This document shows positions 56,666 to 64,000 of a DNA stretch of 64,000 nucleotides, one piece after another. A program made the translations under genes and the position numbers. Every line of letters begins with the position of its first letter. Position 1 is the stretch's first letter. The DNA is from Bradyrhizobium cosmicum (lineage in GTDB: Bacteria > Pseudomonadota > Alphaproteobacteria > Rhizobiales > Xanthobacteraceae). The stretch covers positions 7,163,501 to 7,227,500 of the forward strand of contig NZ_CP041656.2 in NCBI RefSeq assembly GCF_007290395.2, written 5' to 3'. The notes under the pieces are model-generated. The model searched no databases and was not told where the DNA came from. It worked only from the letters and a program-made list of their open reading frames with translations.

Positions 56666-57465
56666 CTCGCCGCCTCCTTCGCGCCGTTGCCCCGGCCACG
56701 CGCGACGTCCAGGAACACCTCTTCCAGGGTGGTGCGGTTGTAGCGGGCCATGATGGCTTCCGGCGTGTCGTCGTCCTCGATGCGGCCGCGCTTCATGATG
56801 ATGACGCGGTCGCAGAGCCGCTCGACCTCGAGCATGTTGTGCGAGGCCAGGAGGATGGTGGCGTTGTTCTCCTTGCGATAGCGCTCCATATGCGCCCGCA
56901 CCCAATCGGCAGTGTCAGGGTCGAGCGAGGCGGTCGGCTCGTCCAGCAGCAACAGCTCCGGGTGGTTGATCAGCGCCTTGGCCAGCGCGACACGGGTCTT
57001 CTGGCCGGCGGAGAGCTTGCCGTTGGCGCGGTCGATGAAATCGGTGAGGTCGAGCTCGTCGGCGAGCTCCGCGATGCGGTCGGAAAGATTGTTCACCGCA
57101 TAGAGCTTGCCGAACACGGTGAGATTCTGGCGTACCGTGAGCCGCATCGGCATGTCGACATAGGGGCTCTCGAAATTCATCCGCCCCAGCACGGACGCGC
57201 TTTCCTCGGGCATCGCTCGCCCGAGCACCCTGACGCGGCCGGAGGTCGGCAGCACCAGGCCCATGATCATCGCAATGGTGGTGGTCTTGCCGGCGCCGTT
57301 GCCGCCCAGAAGTCCGGTGATGCTGCCGCGCGGGAGCGAAAAGGAGATATCGTCGACGGCGCGGGTCTGCTTGTAGACCTTGACGAGGTGATCGACCTCA
57401 ATTGCCGCAGAGGAGCTGCGCTCCGCGACAGTCGGCGGACTTGAAGCTTTGTCGTTCCCGGTCAT
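56662..57465 (-). CDS. ABC transporter ATP-binding protein (ABC-2 exporter)
   Basis: This 267-residue nucleotide-binding subunit has Walker A GGNGAGKTTT, signature LSAGQKTR, Walker B LLLLDEPTASLD and the switch histidine in LLASHNMLEVERL. ATG 57465 is used; the frame extends upstream into the regS region on the opposite strand and that extension has no family resemblance. It is followed by the permease gene with a 4-nt overlap. It powers export by an unknown substrate system. Confidence 0.93.
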   Translation of the reverse strand: MTGNDKASSPPTVAERSSSAAIEVDHLVKVYKQTRAVDDISFSLPRGSITGLLGGNGAGKTTTIAMIMGLVLPTSGRVRVLGRAMPEESASVLGRMNFESPYVDMPMRLTVRQNLTVFGKLYAVNNLSDRIAELADELDLTDFIDRANGKLSAGQKTRVALAKALINHPELLLLDEPTASLDPDTADWVRAHMERYRKENNATILLASHNMLEVERLCDRVIIMKRGRIEDDDTPEAIMARYNRTTLEEVFLDVARGRGNGAKEAAR

Positions 57466-57571
57466 GCTGGGCGTTCTTCTGCTATTGCAGCGGAGAGCGC
57501 AAGGCTTGTAATCCGGGTGGTTCCGCGAGCCCCGCGTTTGTGACCGAGAAGGCACCGCCACATTGGCCGAC

Positions 57572-58894
57572 ATGACCGAAATTGCCGCCTCCGACTTTCG
57601 CCCTGCGCAGCGGCATATCCGCCTGGACACGATCCTGCGGCTGCGCTGGCTCGCGGTGCTCGGCCAGCTCGCCGCGATCTTCATCGTGGCGCAGGGACTG
57701 GAGTTCAACGTCGAGATCGTCCCCTGCGTCAGCATCATCGCCCTGTCGGCGGCGATCAACCTGGCACTCCAGACCGTATCGAATCCGCTGCAGCGGCTGG
57801 AGCCGATGCAGGCGGCCGGACTGCTGGCGCTGAACATCATCGAGCTGGCCGCGCTGTTGTTCTTCACCGGCGGTCTGCAGAACCCGTTCTCGTTCCTGTT
57901 CCTCGCGCCCGTGCTGATCTCGGCCACCGCGCTGCCGGCCCGCTTCACCTTCGGGCTTGGCGTGCTCGCCGTTGCCTGCGCTTCGGTGCTGTTCTTCTAC
58001 CATTTCCCCCTGCCCTGGGATTCCGACGATCCGCTGGTACTGCCGCCGATCTATCTCGTCGGCGTCTGGCTCTCGATCGTGCTCGCGATCGGCGTCACCA
58101 GTCTCTACTCGTTCCAGGTCACCGAGGAGGCGCGCAAGCTCGCCGACGCGCTGGCCGCGACCGAATTGGTGCTGACGCGCGAGCAGCATCTGACCCAGCT
58201 CGACGGCCTCGCCGCCGCCGCCGCGCACGAGCTCGGCACGCCGCTTGCGACCATCTTCCTGATCTCGCGCGAGCTCGAAAAGACCGTAAAGGATCCGAGC
58301 TTCGCCGCCGACCTGAAGACCCTGCGCGAACAGACCCAGCGCTGCCGCGAGATCCTCAGCAAGATCACCCAGCTCTCCTCCACCGGCGCGCCGTTCGACC
58401 GCATGAAGCTGTCGGAGTTGATCGAGGAGGTGGTGGCGCCGCACCGCGATTTCGGCGTCGACATCAAGGTGCGGATCGCGGTCGCCGTGGCCGCCGAGCC
58501 GGTCGGCTCGCGCAACCCGGCGATCCTGTACGGCGTCGGCAACATCGTTGAGAACGCGGTGGATTTCGCCCGCACCACGGTCGAGGTGAATGCATGGTGG
58601 AACAAGGACAATATCGAACTCGTGATTTCCGACGATGGTCCCGGCATTCCGCCCGACATCTTGAACCGGATCGGCGAACCCTATCTGTCGCGGCGGCGCA
58701 CCCTGGATGACGGCGGCGGCCAGCAGCGCGGCCTCGGCCTCGGCGTGTTCATCGCGCGGACCTTGCTGGAACGCACCGGCGCCAAGGTGTCGTTTACCAA
58801 CCGGACCTTTCCGGAACACGGCGCCGTGGTCCAGATCACGTGGCCGCGAGAGCGTTTTGAGGCTATCGAGACGCTCGAAGAAACAATAGGATAG
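57572..58894 (+). CDS. regS: Redox-sensing histidine kinase RegS (RegB/PrrB family)
   Basis: This 440-residue kinase has about six membrane helices (residues 25-190), then a kinase domain. Family landmarks are the quinone-related motif GGLQNPFSFLF, the H-box AAAAHELGTPLATI with phosphorylatable His219, and the redox-active Cys258 in QRCREILSKI, which in RegB forms disulphides on oxidation. N, G1 and G2 boxes (NIVENAVDFA, DDGPGIPP, GLGLGVFIA) are complete. It controls the response regulator RegR. ATG 57572 is used instead of TTG 57563. It is divergent from the ABC genes. Confidence 0.95.
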   Translation: MTEIAASDFRPAQRHIRLDTILRLRWLAVLGQLAAIFIVAQGLEFNVEIVPCVSIIALSAAINLALQTVSNPLQRLEPMQAAGLLALNIIELAALLFFTGGLQNPFSFLFLAPVLISATALPARFTFGLGVLAVACASVLFFYHFPLPWDSDDPLVLPPIYLVGVWLSIVLAIGVTSLYSFQVTEEARKLADALAATELVLTREQHLTQLDGLAAAAAHELGTPLATIFLISRELEKTVKDPSFAADLKTLREQTQRCREILSKITQLSSTGAPFDRMKLSELIEEVVAPHRDFGVDIKVRIAVAVAAEPVGSRNPAILYGVGNIVENAVDFARTTVEVNAWWNKDNIELVISDDGPGIPPDILNRIGEPYLSRRRTLDDGGGQQRGLGLGVFIARTLLERTGAKVSFTNRTFPEHGAVVQITWPRERFEAIETLEETIG

Positions 58895-58997
58895 ACCGCG
58901 ACCTTGCGTCGCACGGCAGGGCCGATCGACTATTGGCGGCCTTGGCACCGCTTGCTTGCGACGCCATATGTAGATGTGCAGGACAGAGGACAACACC

Positions 58998-59552
58998 TTG
59001 AACGCCATCGCCGAACTGAACGAACAGACCGACCGCTCGCTTCTCATCGTGGAGGACGACAAGCCGTTTCTGGAGCGGCTGTCGCGCGCCATGGAAACCC
59101 GCGGTTTTGCGGTGACGTCGTGTGACACGGTTTCGGATGGTCTTGCACAGATCGGCAAGGCCGCGCCGGCATACGCCGTGGTCGATCTTCGCCTCGGCGA
59201 CGGTAACGGCCTCGACGTCGTCTCCGCGCTGAAGAAGAAGCGCCCCGAAGCCCGCGCCATCGTGCTGACCGGCTACGGCAACATCGCCACCGCCGTTACC
59301 GCGGTGAAGATGGGTGCGATCGACTATCTTTCGAAGCCCGCGGATGCCGACGACGTGGTCGCAGCGTTGCTCTCGACCAACACCGACAAGTCCGAGCTGC
59401 CGGCAAACCCGATGTCGGCCGACCGTGTCCGCTGGGAACACATCCAGCGCATCTACGAAATGTGCAATCGCAACGTCTCGGAGACGGCGCGCCGGCTCAA
59501 CATGCACCGCCGTACGCTGCAGCGGATCCTGGCGAAGCGCGCGCCGAGGTAA
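58998..59552 (+). CDS. regR: Redox response regulator RegR (RegA/PrrA family)
   Basis: This two-domain regulator has a receiver domain with phospho-acceptor Asp63 (VVDLRLGDGNGLD) and a Fis-type C-terminal DNA-binding helix-turn-helix, CNRNVSETARRLNMHRRTLQ. In B. diazoefficiens RegR activates the fixR-nifA operon and many redox-dependent genes. Start TTG 58998 follows AGAGGA by 7 nt and yields 184 residues with the acceptor at position 63, as in RegA homologues; the earlier ATG 58974 would add eight residues. It is separated from regS by about 100 nt. Confidence 0.93.
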   Translation: MNAIAELNEQTDRSLLIVEDDKPFLERLSRAMETRGFAVTSCDTVSDGLAQIGKAAPAYAVVDLRLGDGNGLDVVSALKKKRPEARAIVLTGYGNIATAVTAVKMGAIDYLSKPADADDVVAALLSTNTDKSELPANPMSADRVRWEHIQRIYEMCNRNVSETARRLNMHRRTLQRILAKRAPR

Positions 59553-59566
59553 TCATCACCGCAATC

Positions 59567-59697
59567 GTGCCCCGGACGCAGCGCAGCACGAAGTGATGCG
59601 CTGCTGAGCCGGGGCCCATGCCTCAGCTTAATACGTCGCCTTCTGGGTCCCGGCTCTGCGCAGCAACGCCAATGCGTTGCAGCGCGTCCGGGACACG
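59567..59697. repeat. Palindromic repeat, family E (copy 2)
   Basis: GTGCCCCGGACGCAGCGCAG at the left and AGCGCGTCCGGGACAC at the right are inverted, with inner GGGTCCCGGCTCTGCGC. It resembles 6619-6743. It lies in the convergent gap between regR and mmcB. Confidence 0.78.
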
Positions 59698-59705
59698 AGA
59701 CCGCC

Positions 59706-60197
59706 CTACTCCCAAAATTCCGCATGCCCCTGCGGATCGACCAGCCGGTTGATCCGCAGCGCCGCAGCCATTCCAAACCGCACCGTCATCTGCTTGCGCG
59801 TGGCGGCTGCGATCTTGTGCTCGGGTGCCTCGCACTGCAGATGCGCGCCATAGGCGTCGGCGATGATCAGGCCGGTATCTCGCGGAAAGATCTCGCACGG
59901 CAGGTCCTGCGTAAAGGCGAAGAACAGCCGGTCGCAATGGGCGCGGTATTCGTGCCATTTCTGGTCGGCGCGCAGATCCTCGACCGACGACTTGATCTCG
60001 ACGATCCAGATCTCGCCGCGCTCGTTCAGCGCCACGAGGTCGGCGCGCCGCCCCGACGGCAGCGGCAATTCGCTGATGCAGGTGAAGCCCAGCGAGCGCA
60101 ACAGCCGCGCGGTGCCGCGCGCGATCGCCAGCGCCGTCTCCGATTGGCGACGGTCCGGCGGCGGCACGAGGGCGATGTTTCGGGCGGGGCTGTCCAT
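59706..60197 (-). CDS. mmcB: MmcB family DNA repair protein (restriction-endonuclease-like fold)
   Basis: This 163-residue protein matches MmcB/DUF1052, first tied to DNA damage repair in Caulobacter. The core is endonuclease-like: RRADLVALNERGEIWIVEIK with D and ExK, followed by SSVEDLRADQKWHEYRAHCD and RLFFAFTQDLPCEIFP. It probably acts in mutagenesis or crosslink repair, but the biochemical activity is not established. ATG 60197 is the only good start. It is convergent with regR. Confidence 0.88.
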   Translation of the reverse strand: MDSPARNIALVPPPDRRQSETALAIARGTARLLRSLGFTCISELPLPSGRRADLVALNERGEIWIVEIKSSVEDLRADQKWHEYRAHCDRLFFAFTQDLPCEIFPRDTGLIIADAYGAHLQCEAPEHKIAAATRKQMTVRFGMAAALRINRLVDPQGHAEFWE

Positions 60198-60269
60198 GAG
60201 GGGAGTTTAGCCGATTCCGTCGGGTGCGGACACCGTCCGATAGAGGCGAATCGCCACCACCTACTCTGT

Positions 60270-60295
60270 GTCGTCCCCGCGTTCGCGGGGGCGAC
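60270..60295. repeat. Short hairpin repeat, family A core
   Basis: GTCGTCCCCGCG and CGGGGGCGAC flank a TTCG-like loop, similar to the ends of the family A repeats. It lies between mmcB and the GH13 gene, about 88 nt before the GH13 start. Confidence 0.65.
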
Positions 60296-60382
60296 AACGA
60301 GCATGAAGTGGGAACCACGCCTCCCTCTCGCACTTATCACGCAGCCGCCGCAGCTCGGCGGAACCATCGAGGCTGCCCCGGC

Positions 60383-62080
60383 ATGATCGACGACCTCTGG
60401 TACAAGAACGGCGTAATCTATTGCCTGTCCGTCGGCACCTATATGGATGCCAACGGCGACGGCATCGGCGACTTCAAGGGCCTGTTGCGGCGGCTCGATT
60501 ATCTGCACGGCCTCGGCATCACCACGATCTGGCTGATGCCGTTCCAGACCTCGCCGGGCCGCGACGACGGCTACGACATCGCCGACTATTACAGCGTCGA
60601 TACCCGCTACGGCACGCTCGGCGACTTCGTCGAATTCACCCATGGCTGCAAGCAGCGCGGCATTCGCGTCATCATCGATCTCGTCGTCAACCACACCTCG
60701 GACCAGCACCCCTGGTTCAAGGAGGCGCGGCGCGACAAGAACTCGCCCTACCGCGACTGGTATGTGTGGTCCGACAAGAAGCCGGCCGGCGCCAACCAGG
60801 GCATGGTGTTTCCCGGCGTGCAGAAATCGACCTGGACGCGCGACAAGGAAGCCGGCGCCTGGTTCTTCCATCGCTTCTATGATTTCCAGCCTGATCTCAA
60901 CACCTCGAACCCGCATGTGCAGGCCGAGATCCTCAAGATCATGGGCTTCTGGATTCAGCTCGGCGTCTCCGGCTTCCGCATGGACGCCGTACCCTTCGTG
61001 ATCGCGACCAAGGGCGCCAAGGTGAAAAAGCCGGTCGAGCAATACGACATGCTGCGCGCGTTCCGCGAGTTCCTGCAATGGCGGAAAGGCGACGCCATCA
61101 TCCTGGCCGAAGCCAACGTGCTGCCCGAGACCGACATGGAATATTTCGGCCGCGATGGCGACCGCATGCACATGATGTTCAACTTCCACGTCAACCAGCA
61201 CCTGTTCTACGCCCTGGCCTCCGGCGACACGCGGCCGCTGGCGAAGGCGTTGAAGGCGACCAAGCCAAGGCCGACCGCGGCGCAATGGGGGCTGTTCCTG
61301 CGCAATCACGACGAACTGGATCTGGGACGGCTGACCAAGGCGCAACGCGACGTGGTCTTCAAGCGCTTCGGTCCCGACAAGGACATGCAGCTCTACGACC
61401 GCGGCATCCGCCGCCGCTTCGCGCCGATGGTCGGCGGCGACCGCAGGCGGCTCGAGCTCGCCTACAGCCTGATGTGCACGCTGCCGGGGACGCCGGTCAT
61501 CCGCTACGGCGACGAGATCGCGATGGGCGATGATCTTTCACTGCCCGAACGCAATTGCGCGCGCACGCCGATGCAATGGTCTACCGAACCGCATGGCGGC
61601 TTCACCAAGAGCGACAAGCCGGCATGTCCCGTGATCGACGAGGGTCCCTACGGCTACGAGCACGTCAACGTCGCAAAACAGCGGCGCGATTCCAATTCCA
61701 TGCTGAACTGGACCGAGCGCATCGTCCGCATGCGCAAGGAGGTACCGGAGATCGGCTGGGGTGATTTCGCCATCATTGCGACGCGCGATCCCGCAATCCT
61801 CATCATGCGCTACGACTGGCGCAACAACTCGGTACTGTTCGTGCACAATCTCGACGAACAGCCACGCGAGACCGCGTTCTCGGTGGGGCTGCCGGGCGGT
61901 GCCGGCGAACATCTCATCAACCTGCTCGCGGAAGACCACAGCCACGCCGACAAGCGCGGCCAGCACCGGATCGTGCTGGAGCCCTACGGTTATCGCTGGT
62001 ACCGGGTGGGCGGGCTGGACTACCTGCTGAAGCGGAGCGATATCGACGAGAGCACGGCCGGCAACAAGCATCCGGGGTGA
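60383..62080 (+). CDS. GH13 alpha-amylase/trehalose synthase-like enzyme
   Basis: This 565-residue (beta/alpha)8-barrel glycoside hydrolase has catalytic residues Asp201 in SGFRMDAVPF, Glu243 in IILAEANVL and transition-state Asp310 in LRNHDELDLG. The N-terminus LWYKNGVIYCLSVGTYMDAN and the YRDWYVWSDKK segment resemble trehalose synthase-type GH13 enzymes, though the typical length and fused maltokinase are absent. It probably interconverts or hydrolyses alpha-glucans or maltose/trehalose. ATG 60383 is used; the upstream open frame has no family resemblance. It faces a second GH13 gene downstream. Confidence 0.85.
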   Translation: MIDDLWYKNGVIYCLSVGTYMDANGDGIGDFKGLLRRLDYLHGLGITTIWLMPFQTSPGRDDGYDIADYYSVDTRYGTLGDFVEFTHGCKQRGIRVIIDLVVNHTSDQHPWFKEARRDKNSPYRDWYVWSDKKPAGANQGMVFPGVQKSTWTRDKEAGAWFFHRFYDFQPDLNTSNPHVQAEILKIMGFWIQLGVSGFRMDAVPFVIATKGAKVKKPVEQYDMLRAFREFLQWRKGDAIILAEANVLPETDMEYFGRDGDRMHMMFNFHVNQHLFYALASGDTRPLAKALKATKPRPTAAQWGLFLRNHDELDLGRLTKAQRDVVFKRFGPDKDMQLYDRGIRRRFAPMVGGDRRRLELAYSLMCTLPGTPVIRYGDEIAMGDDLSLPERNCARTPMQWSTEPHGGFTKSDKPACPVIDEGPYGYEHVNVAKQRRDSNSMLNWTERIVRMRKEVPEIGWGDFAIIATRDPAILIMRYDWRNNSVLFVHNLDEQPRETAFSVGLPGGAGEHLINLLAEDHSHADKRGQHRIVLEPYGYRWYRVGGLDYLLKRSDIDESTAGNKHPG

Positions 62081-62114
62081 CGTCGCTGGGGTTTTACTCC
62101 ACCGCTCCCAAGAG

Positions 62115-62194
62115 CGTCATTGCGAGCACAGCGAAGCAATCCAGAATCTTTCCGCGGAGGCAGTCTGGATTGCTTCGCTGCGCTCGCAATGACG
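62115..62194. repeat. Palindromic repeat, family B (copy 2)
   Basis: The arm starting CGTCATTGCGAGCACAGCG at 62115-62144 is inverted at 62165-62194 with one mismatch. Loop and arms are almost the same as at 17844-17923. It sits between the two convergent GH13 genes. Confidence 0.88.
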
Positions 62195-62215
62195 GGGAGG
62201 GAATGTCGACGACAG

Positions 62216-63817
62216 TTAGGCCGGCGGCGTCACGATCACCCCTTCGTTGCCGCGCAGATCCAGTACGCCTTCAAGCTTTTCGCCTTCACGATCGAGGAAG
62301 GTCGAGATGAGAATCTCGCTGCCAAACCTTATCGCGCTCGTCGTCACCGCGATCGGCTCTGGCCCGAGATTGAGCACGACGATCACGCCCCTGCCCTCGG
62401 CGTCACGGCGATAGATCAAGAGATCGCCTTGCGTGGCGATCGGATGATAGTCGCCGGCCACCAGCGGCAGGCAGCCTTTCCGCAACGCAATGAGACGCTT
62501 GTAGAGGCTGAGAATCGAGCGCGTGTCGGCGTCGAGGTTGACGACGTTCTCGTGGACATGATCCTCGGGCAGCGGCAGCCAGGGCTTCGTTTCCGAGAAG
62601 CCGGCAAATTGCGAAGAATCCCACTGCATCGGCGTGCGGCAGCCGTCGCGGCCGACGCCGATGCCGGGGACATTCTTCTCGAAGGGGTCGCGCACGTCCT
62701 CGGGCGCGATCGCGAGCTGATGCATGCCGATCTCGTCGCCGTAATAGAGCGTCGGCGTGCCGCGCAATGTCAGCAGCAGCATGGCGGCGACGCGCGCCTG
62801 CTCCGCCCCGACGCGGCTTGCGACGCGCGGGCGGTCATGATTGCCGAGCACCCAGTTCGGCCAGGCGCCTTTCGGCAGCGCCTTCTCGTAATCGTGAATG
62901 ATCTGCTCGATCGAGCGCGCGCTCCAGAAGGTCGAGAGCAGCGCGAAATTGAACGGCATCTGCGCGCCGCTGAGATCGTTGCCGTAATAGGCCATGAGGC
63001 GGTGCAGCGGCAGATAGACCTCGCCGATCAGCACGCGGTCACCGAAAGAATCAATGACGCGCCGCATCTCGGCGATCACGTCGTGCACCTCCGCTTGATC
63101 GGTGGAATATTGCGTCAGGATCTTCTCGTGCGGCGGCCGGCCCTCGACGTAGTGCGGGTTGGGCGGATTGTCGCGGAATTCGGCGTCCTTGATCAGGTGC
63201 CAGATCACATCGACGCGAAAGCCGTCGACGCCCTTCTCGAGCCAGAACCGCATCACGTCGTAGATCGCCGCGCGAACGTCGGGATTGCGCCAGTTGAGAT
63301 CCGGCTGCTGGGCGAGGAAGGCGTGGTAGTAATATTGACCCGTGGTCTCGTCGAATTGCCACGCGCTGCCGCCGAACTCCGACAGCCAGTTGTTGGGCGG
63401 CCCGCCATCGGCCGCCGGATCGCGCCAGACGTACCAGTCGCGCCTGGGATTGTCGCGCGAGGCGCGGCTCTCGACGAACCAGGGATGCTGGTCGGAGGTG
63501 TGGTTCGGCACCAGATCGAGGATCAGCTTGAGGCCGCTGTCATGCGCGGCCGCAAGCAGCGCGTCGAAATCCTCCATCGTGCCGAACAGCGGCGCGATGC
63601 CGGTATAGTCGGAAATGTCGTAGCCGAAATCCGCCATCGGCGAGGGGAAGACCGGCGACAGCCAGATCGCATCGACACCGAGCGATTTCACATAAGGCAG
63701 CCGCCGCAAGATGCCGGCGAGATCGCCGACACCGTCGCCGTCTGAGTCCTGAAACGAGCGCGGATAGATCTGATAGAAGATGCCGTGCCGCCACCAGTTC
63801 TCGCCGCCCTGTGCCAT
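62216..63817 (-). CDS. GH13 alpha-glucosidase (oligo-1,6-glucosidase/trehalose hydrolase type)
   Basis: From ATG 63817 the protein has 533 residues with NWWRHGIFYQIYPRSFQDSD, DGFRVDVIW (nucleophile Asp203), VLIGEVYLP (Glu266) and LGNHDRPRVAS (Asp328), typical of alpha-1,4- or alpha-1,6-glucosidases acting on short oligosaccharides or sucrose. ATG 63847 would add ten residues; its upstream sequence lacks a Shine-Dalgarno, while AGGGTGG lies before 63817, so the shorter start is favoured. It is convergent with the first GH13 gene, so the two share a role in alpha-glucan use or osmolyte turnover but not an operon. Confidence 0.87.
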   Translation of the reverse strand: MAQGGENWWRHGIFYQIYPRSFQDSDGDGVGDLAGILRRLPYVKSLGVDAIWLSPVFPSPMADFGYDISDYTGIAPLFGTMEDFDALLAAAHDSGLKLILDLVPNHTSDQHPWFVESRASRDNPRRDWYVWRDPAADGGPPNNWLSEFGGSAWQFDETTGQYYYHAFLAQQPDLNWRNPDVRAAIYDVMRFWLEKGVDGFRVDVIWHLIKDAEFRDNPPNPHYVEGRPPHEKILTQYSTDQAEVHDVIAEMRRVIDSFGDRVLIGEVYLPLHRLMAYYGNDLSGAQMPFNFALLSTFWSARSIEQIIHDYEKALPKGAWPNWVLGNHDRPRVASRVGAEQARVAAMLLLTLRGTPTLYYGDEIGMHQLAIAPEDVRDPFEKNVPGIGVGRDGCRTPMQWDSSQFAGFSETKPWLPLPEDHVHENVVNLDADTRSILSLYKRLIALRKGCLPLVAGDYHPIATQGDLLIYRRDAEGRGVIVVLNLGPEPIAVTTSAIRFGSEILISTFLDREGEKLEGVLDLRGNEGVIVTPPA

Positions 63818-64000
63818 CCTCGAAATACCACCCTGTAACTGCGCCATGCGCGAGAGAACGCGGAAGCCACGCCCCGGTTCAAACCGACAGGCGAATTGGG
63901 ACAGCCGTGTGACGGATGGGGCCGTTGTTCCCGATGCGCCGGCACGAATCTTTTGCTTGGCCCTCGGCCAAAAATCGGCATTGTGGCGCCATGAGCGAGC
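63818..64000. other. Right-edge region with possible start of a plus-strand gene
   Basis: No complete gene is present. ATG at 63991 opens a frame that runs off the window after MSE. No clear Shine-Dalgarno precedes it, so it is only a possible start. The promoter of the alpha-glucosidase gene should lie here on the minus strand. Confidence 0.3.

Noticed and set aside
55847..57465. NodIJ exporter
   Set aside because: ABC-2 architecture is similar, but there are no other nodulation genes and no nod box was seen.

Overview
The window is GC-rich alphaproteobacterial chromosome and looks like Bradyrhizobium. The support is the glycine-type amino acid:[carrier protein] ligase, the RegSR redox two-component pair, an intracellular PHA depolymerase with a catalytic cysteine, protocatechuate genes, many paralogous solute-binding proteins, and palindromic intergenic repeats of a kind I associate with that genus. 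From memory, the gene content resembles the region of B. diazoefficiens USDA110 around bll0957 to regSR. This was not checked by alignment. I see no rRNA, tRNA, CRISPR array, prophage or insertion sequence. Most of the window reads as core housekeeping and metabolic chromosome.

Layout. 1-2.2 kb: end of an acyl-CoA dehydrogenase-like gene, an aminoacyl carrier-protein ligase and a GNAT acyltransferase. 2.5-10.5 kb: two GGDEF/EAL proteins flanking a tctCBA tricarboxylate-type transporter whose tctB is frameshifted. 10.7-14.8 kb: a small hypothetical, a membrane protein, rpmF, mtgA, a polyprenyl synthase and a DUF1345 protein. 14.9-20.5 kb: a caspase-like protease, a GFA protein, an NTF2-like protein, a class A beta-lactamase and a Na+/H+ antiporter. 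20.5-25.1 kb: an amidase coupled to a TauD-type dioxygenase, ispG, a DMT exporter and zur. 25.2-28.5 kb: a marR-emrA-emrB efflux operon with a likely operator. 28.7-34.6 kb: a phosphotransferase, a membrane chemoreceptor, and pcaG, pcaH and pcaF. 34.8-43.1 kb: mutS, two tandem soluble 558-residue triple-PAS chemoreceptors, a membrane protein and an OsmC protein. 43.4-50.6 kb: glnD, ogt, a DUF1304 protein, two tandem branched-chain-type binding proteins and a DUF1330 protein. 50.7-57.5 kb: PBP1a, a YgjP-like metalloprotease, phaZ and an ABC-2 exporter. 57.5-60.2 kb: regS-regR and mmcB. 60.4-63.8 kb: two convergent GH13 enzymes.

How the genes work together. Clear units are tctCBA (uptake), marR-emrAB (regulated efflux), pcaHG with pcaF (the ring-cleavage and thiolase steps of beta-ketoadipate catabolism), regSR (redox control), the ABC-2 pair with a 4-nt overlap, and the dioxygenase-amidase pair with a GTGA overlap. 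ispG and the polyprenyl synthase both serve isoprenoid supply. mtgA, PBP1a and the amidase serve the cell wall. glnD is the nitrogen sensor. The least understood unit is the aminoacyl carrier-protein ligase cluster at the left edge.

About a dozen palindromic intergenic repeats, falling into several families with internal homology, fill most of the larger gene-free gaps. Start codons were revised inward for many genes on the basis of Shine-Dalgarno sequences, family N-termini and overlaps. No homology search was run.
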